DNA from: an uncultured Alistipes sp.
Lineage (GTDB): Bacteria > Bacteroidota > Bacteroidia > Bacteroidales > Rikenellaceae
Assembly: GCA_900769525.1 (NCBI GenBank)
Contig: CAAGGY010000086.1
Span: forward strand, 1-9,071
Direction: 5' to 3'
Length of the DNA stretch: 9,071 nt
The notes under the pieces are model-generated. The model made no database searches. It was not told the DNA's origin and worked only from the letters and a program-made list of their open reading frames with translations. The first letter of the stretch is position 1. Each line of letters begins with the position of its first letter. The position numbers and the translations under genes are program-made. This document shows positions 5,821-9,071 of this stretch, in pieces.

Positions 5821-7851
5821 TTACTTTTTTACACTCTTACTTCCACACTTGCGCTTAGGCTTCTCCTCTGCAACCTCTGCCTTGGGCGCAGCCTTCTTGC
5901 AGCTCTTGCGTGCAGGCTTCTTTGGTGAGTACTTCTCAATCAACGAGTTGATAAAGAGAAGACCACCGACCGATGTTGCGTGCGATACAGAGCCACGTGG
6001 ATTGTATGGAGGGTCGCCCTCGAAACGCTCAGAGATTGAGCCCACGCACTTAGCCTGAAGCTCGGCGTCGAATGCCTCAAGTAGCGCCTTAGCGTCGTTA
6101 ACATAGTTGGCACCGCCAATGTCAAAGCAGGCCTTAACGTAGAGCATCAATGGCCATACCCATGCTGAGCCGTTGCGTGATGCGAGATCCTGCGAGCGCT
6201 GATCCTCGTTATAATTAGATTTGTATAGTAGGTTGCGAGGCGATAGCGTGCGCACGCCACGAGGCGTTACGAGGTGCTGGTGGATAGTCTGCAATGTTGC
6301 AACTCTCTGCTCCTCGTTAAGCATATTGTAGTCGAGACCACAAGCCACAACCATGTTGCAGCGGATAAACTTGTTAACCTCGTCGTAGTTTACATAGTCT
6401 GCCAAGTATCGCTCCTCGTCCAACCAGAACTTAGAAAGGAACGACTGCTTGGTCTTCTCAGGCATATCCTTCCACTCAGCAACAAAGCTCTTGTCGCCCT
6501 GCTTCTTAGCCACTGCAAGAGTATATGACACGGCGTTATACCACAAAGCCTGAAGCTCTACAGGGTAGCCACGGCGTGGTGTTAAAGGCTGGCCGTCGAC
6601 AATCGTACCCATCCATGTCAATGGACGCTCGGCAGCTGCCCAAATAAGGCCATTGTCGTGGAGTTTGATCTCCTCACCAAAGCCACGGCGATATGCCTCA
6701 AGGATGCCCTTCATAGCTTCGCCATACTTTGCCCAAATCTCCTTCTGCGAGATATGTCCCTCGAGCTGCTGGAGTGTGAAGTAGAACCAAAGTGGTGCAT
6801 CGGCAGTAGGGGGTGTTAGTCTGCTGTCAAGCAAGCCACTCTCTCTCATGTCACCAATAGCGGTGTCGATAACATTGATACACTCTTCGGTGCGGTTCTG
6901 CGAGAGTGTGACACCTGGAAGTGCCATAAAGGTATCCTCCATAAATGGGCCAAACCATGGGTATCCTGCGATAAGCTCGGTGCGGTTGTTAAGACGGCGA
7001 ATCACAAATTGGCGTGCAGAGTGCTCCAAGCAGCTAAGGAAGTCAATCTTGTGTGTGCGGCTTGCAAGCGCTGCCTCGTAGACTGCCGAGATTGTCTCAG
7101 GCGATGCCATAAGGTCGGTAGCTGCTGAGAAGATTACGCTCTCGCCCTTCTTGATGTTGAACTCGAAATAGCCTGTTGTGAGTAGGTCCTCGTGGCCCTC
7201 ATAGCCACGACGCAACTCCTTCTGATACTCAAAATTGTAGTACCAGTCGGGAGCAGCCACAAACTCTGCATCCTCCTTATTGAGCTGCATGTGCAACCAT
7301 GGGAAGCCATCGTACAAGCGGCACTTAACACCATAAGGGATTGGGTAAGCACGTCCGTCAGCCTCCATATTAGCCTTCGACAGTGAGTGCTTATCACGAT
7401 ATGCCAACAGAGGGCGTAGGCGTAGGGTAGTATCTGAGTGGGCGTCAACCAACGTGTAGCGAATCATAAGCTGTGTGCGGTTGTGAATCCACAGCAACTC
7501 CTTGCGCAACACAACGCCACCTACACGATAGGTGATTGTTGGTGTTGGGGTGTACTCGAAATCGGTGATGTACTTGTGGCCACGAGGCTCATAAACGCCG
7601 TCGAAGCGGTGCAGAGCGAGGTTGAACGACTGGTCGTGCTGAATGACTGTCTCGTCGAGTGACGACAGCAGAACGTATGTACGCTCGCTCTGGTCGATGG
7701 GTGCTACCATCAAGCCGTGATACTTGCGTGTGTTGCAGCAGACAATAGTGGTACTCATATAGCCGCCACGACGATCCGTAGCCAGCATCTCTCTGTCGAG
7801 CGAATACTCCAAGTTGCCCAATTCACGCTTGTCGAATTTAAGTCCTGACAT
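5821..7851 (-). CDS. Glycogen debranching enzyme (amylo-alpha-1,6-glucosidase)
   Basis: This 676-residue cytoplasmic enzyme removes alpha-1,6-linked branches from glycogen-type glucans. The N-terminal bacterial debranching-enzyme domain (about residues 10-250) carries DRRGGYMSTTIV followed by NTRKYHGLMVAP, and the chain LLSSLDETVIQH. The C-terminal (alpha/alpha)6-type amylo-alpha-1,6-glucosidase domain (about 275-640) carries AGYPWFGPFMEDTFMALPG (Asp306, putative general acid), then TPRRGYPVELQALWYNA, and ISERFEGDPPYNPRG with Glu608. The residue before Asp306 is Glu, where relatives usually have Arg. Residues 642-676 form a tail rich in Lys, Ala and Pro beyond the catalytic domain. The ATG at 7851 gives the family's usual N-terminus (M-x2-L-x-FDK). 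It is the first gene of a three-gene operon whose next gene starts 19 bases later. It resembles the glucosidase part of eukaryotic debranching enzyme, without the transferase part. Confidence 0.94.
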   Translation of the reverse strand: MSGLKFDKRELGNLEYSLDREMLATDRRGGYMSTTIVCCNTRKYHGLMVAPIDQSERTYVLLSSLDETVIQHDQSFNLALHRFDGVYEPRGHKYITDFEYTPTPTITYRVGGVVLRKELLWIHNRTQLMIRYTLVDAHSDTTLRLRPLLAYRDKHSLSKANMEADGRAYPIPYGVKCRLYDGFPWLHMQLNKEDAEFVAAPDWYYNFEYQKELRRGYEGHEDLLTTGYFEFNIKKGESVIFSAATDLMASPETISAVYEAALASRTHKIDFLSCLEHSARQFVIRRLNNRTELIAGYPWFGPFMEDTFMALPGVTLSQNRTEECINVIDTAIGDMRESGLLDSRLTPPTADAPLWFYFTLQQLEGHISQKEIWAKYGEAMKGILEAYRRGFGEEIKLHDNGLIWAAAERPLTWMGTIVDGQPLTPRRGYPVELQALWYNAVSYTLAVAKKQGDKSFVAEWKDMPEKTKQSFLSKFWLDEERYLADYVNYDEVNKFIRCNMVVACGLDYNMLNEEQRVATLQTIHQHLVTPRGVRTLSPRNLLYKSNYNEDQRSQDLASRNGSAWVWPLMLYVKACFDIGGANYVNDAKALLEAFDAELQAKCVGSISERFEGDPPYNPRGSVSHATSVGGLLFINSLIEKYSPKKPARKSCKKAAPKAEVAEEKPKRKCGSKSVKK

Positions 7852-7907
7852 AGTTGGAATATATTTGTTAGTTTCTTTTTCGAGCTATACGACAACCCAC
7901 ACAGCAG

Positions 7908-7936
7908 AATGCCGTGAAAATTACATATTTGGCATT
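7908..7936. repeat. Inverted repeat in operon leader
   Basis: AATGCC at 7908-7913 and GGCATT at 7931-7936 form a 6-bp inverted repeat with a 17-base spacer. It lies about 57 bases upstream of the debranching-enzyme start, inside the predicted leader. It could be an operator half-site pair or a small RNA hairpin, but short inverted repeats are common in AT-rich gaps and nothing else supports a function. Confidence 0.25.
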
Positions 7937-7978
7937 TTATGCTGAGTAGATGAATAAAAATGTTTGTTTTCTGGATAG

Positions 7979-8010
7979 TAAAATTACGACAAAATTTTGA
8001 ATTATCCAAA
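7979..8010 (-). promoter_or_regulatory. Candidate Bacteroidota-type promoter for the glycogen operon
   Basis: On the minus strand, TTTG (8010-8007) is followed after 20 bases by TAATTTTA (7986-7979). This fits the TTTG, about 19-21 bases, TAnnTTTG pattern of the Bacteroidota primary sigma factor, except that the final G is an A. Transcription would start near 7972 and leave a leader of about 120 bases before the debranching-enzyme ATG. The rest of the 7852-8012 gap is AT-rich. It holds an imperfect inverted repeat (AATGCC 7908-7913, GGCATT 7931-7936), and I see no clear riboswitch or hemW terminator in it. In an AT-rich region a match like this can arise by chance. Confidence 0.35.
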
Positions 8011-8012
8011 TT

Positions 8013-9071
8013 TTAGACAAAAAGAGACTCAATTACAGCATCTGAGATTAAAAAATGCTCCGAAAGGATGAATACTTTGTCCTTTTTACGTTGCATAATT
8101 CCGCTGTCGAGCCAGCGTTGTAGCTGTTGTTCAATCTCGGCAACACGCTCTTGTCCGAAGTGCTTGGCTATGTAGTCGAGCTCTATGCCACGGCTGGTGC
8201 GCAGCGAGACCATGATATACTCGTTGAGGTGGTCATCAGCGCTGAGCTGCTCATCTTCGTATCGGAACAGACCCTCGGCATACTCCTTAGCTGAGGATAT
8301 GCACCATGTGCGGTTGTCACGGCTGAAGCTGTGGGCTCCAGCACCTATGCCGAGATACTCAACACCCTGCCAATATGCGGAGTTGTGCTGGGCGTAGCGG
8401 CCAGGCTTTGCAAAGTTAGACACCTCGTAATGGTCATATCCTGCCTCGATAAGCGAGTTGTGGACTCGCAGAAACTCTGCCTCCGACTCCTCGTCGCTGA
8501 GTGGTTGGTACTCACCTTTGCGTGTCAAAAGACCGAGGCGTGTGCGCTCCTCGATGGTGAGGTGGTAGGCCGATATATGCTCTACATCAAGGGCTATGGC
8601 TCGCCTAAGCGACTCGCCGAGGTGGTCGCCCTCGAAACCCGATACGCCAAAGATAAGGTCGATAGATATGTTGTCGATGCCAGCTCTGCGAAGTCGCTCC
8701 ACAGCATGCTCAGCCTCGGAGGCTGTATGGCGGCGATTCATAAACTGCAACACACGGTCGTCGAACGACTGAATACCAAGGCTTACACGGTTTACGCGAG
8801 TGTTACGAAGGGCTGATACATACTCCTGTGTTAGGTCGTCGGGATTGGCCTCGATGGTTATCTCGCCGACGCCACTTATATTAAACAGCGTCTCGGCGTG
8901 TGAGATAAGTGCCTCTATCTGCTCAGGTTTAAGAAGCGAGGGTGTGCCTCCTCCAAAGTAGATGGAGGTGATATCTCTATTCTCGATGTAGTTGGCTCGC
9001 TTGCTCATCTCATGCTGCATCATGGGGATAACCTTGGGCAACAAATCTATGGCACCCACTTTGTAGAAGTC
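8013..9071 (-). CDS. hemW: Radical SAM heme chaperone HemW, 5' truncated by window edge
   Basis: This reading frame enters at base 9071 with codons DFYK and runs to a TAA at 8013-8015, giving 352 visible codons. HemW is a radical SAM protein related to the oxygen-independent coproporphyrinogen III oxidase HemN. It binds heme and hands it to target proteins, and does not itself act as the oxidase. Visible landmarks are the DFY that follows the CxxxCxxC iron-sulfur motif (the cysteines lie just outside the window), SIYFGGGTPSLL, ITIEANPDDL, RVSLGIQSFDD, then HYEVSNFAKPG with QHNSAYW and YLGIGAGAHSF, and a C-terminal HemN_C region starting LNEYIMVSLRTSRGIELDYI. A GTG at 9059 is an internal valine, not a start, because the family motif continues upstream of it. 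Roughly 25-30 N-terminal residues are missing. It is upstream of the glycogen operon, separated by 161 bases, and is functionally unrelated. Confidence 0.9.
   Translation of the reverse strand, partial: DFYKVGAIDLLPKVIPMMQHEMSKRANYIENRDITSIYFGGGTPSLLKPEQIEALISHAETLFNISGVGEITIEANPDDLTQEYVSALRNTRVNRVSLGIQSFDDRVLQFMNRRHTASEAEHAVERLRRAGIDNISIDLIFGVSGFEGDHLGESLRRAIALDVEHISAYHLTIEERTRLGLLTRKGEYQPLSDEESEAEFLRVHNSLIEAGYDHYEVSNFAKPGRYAQHNSAYWQGVEYLGIGAGAHSFSRDNRTWCISSAKEYAEGLFRYEDEQLSADDHLNEYIMVSLRTSRGIELDYIAKHFGQERVAEIEQQLQRWLDSGIMQRKKDKVFILSEHFLISDAVIESLFV

Noticed and set aside
7755..8009. An 84-residue minus-strand open frame covering the hemW to debranching-enzyme gap
   Set aside because: Its second half overlaps the debranching-enzyme N-terminus in another frame and its first half is AT-rich spacer. 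There is no recognisable domain, and the real gene's start is well supported.
7986..8016. Possible terminator for hemW built from AAATTTG and CAAAATTT
   Set aside because: The stem is nearly all AT, is imperfect and lacks a following T run. It is more likely to be ordinary AT-rich spacer or part of the promoter region.
8331..8816. A 161-residue plus-strand open frame opposite hemW
   Set aside because: It is wholly antisense to HemW-coding sequence, with no family motif and no plausible leader.

Overview
The window looks like a chromosomal segment from a Bacteroidota (Bacteroidales-like) bacterium with roughly balanced base composition. The evidence is that every protein resembles the Bacteroidales version of its family, upstream regions are A-rich rather than strong Shine-Dalgarno sites, and the one promoter candidate follows the Bacteroidota pattern (TTTG, about 20 bases, TAnnTTTn). 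All five stop codons in the window are TAA. The genus cannot be settled from this stretch. I see no mobile element, CRISPR array, tRNA, rRNA or phage gene.

Left part, plus strand: the last 67 codons of a nucleoside (uridine) kinase are followed after 31 bases by a complete single-chain gcvP (glycine decarboxylase P-protein). gcvP ends in a strong 12-bp stem-loop terminator. No gcvT, gcvH or lpd is in view.

Middle, minus strand: three tightly spaced genes read leftwards and form a compact alpha-glucan (glycogen) operon. In transcription order they are a glycogen debranching enzyme (amylo-alpha-1,6-glucosidase), a GT4 glycosyltransferase of the bacterial glycogen-synthase-like type, and a GH57 alpha-amylase-like glycosidase, separated by 19 and 18 bases. 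The likely joint role is building and trimming an intracellular storage glucan: chain elongation (GT4), removal of alpha-1,6 branches (debranching enzyme), and hydrolysis or transfer of alpha-1,4 chains (GH57). The operon ends in a 12-bp hairpin with a run of T on the minus strand. It therefore converges on gcvP across a 216-base gap holding two back-to-back terminators and a low-complexity stretch.

Right part, minus strand: the 3' portion of hemW (radical SAM heme chaperone) lies upstream of the glycogen operon, with a 161-base AT-rich gap between them. The window edge cuts hemW just after the expected iron-sulfur cysteines.

Overall this is mostly ordinary core metabolism, and I do not see a new system. 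Points worth a second look are a lysine-rich tail on the debranching enzyme, a substitution beside its putative catalytic Asp, an over-represented and strongly oriented octamer (GTTGCGTG), and start-site corrections for two genes.
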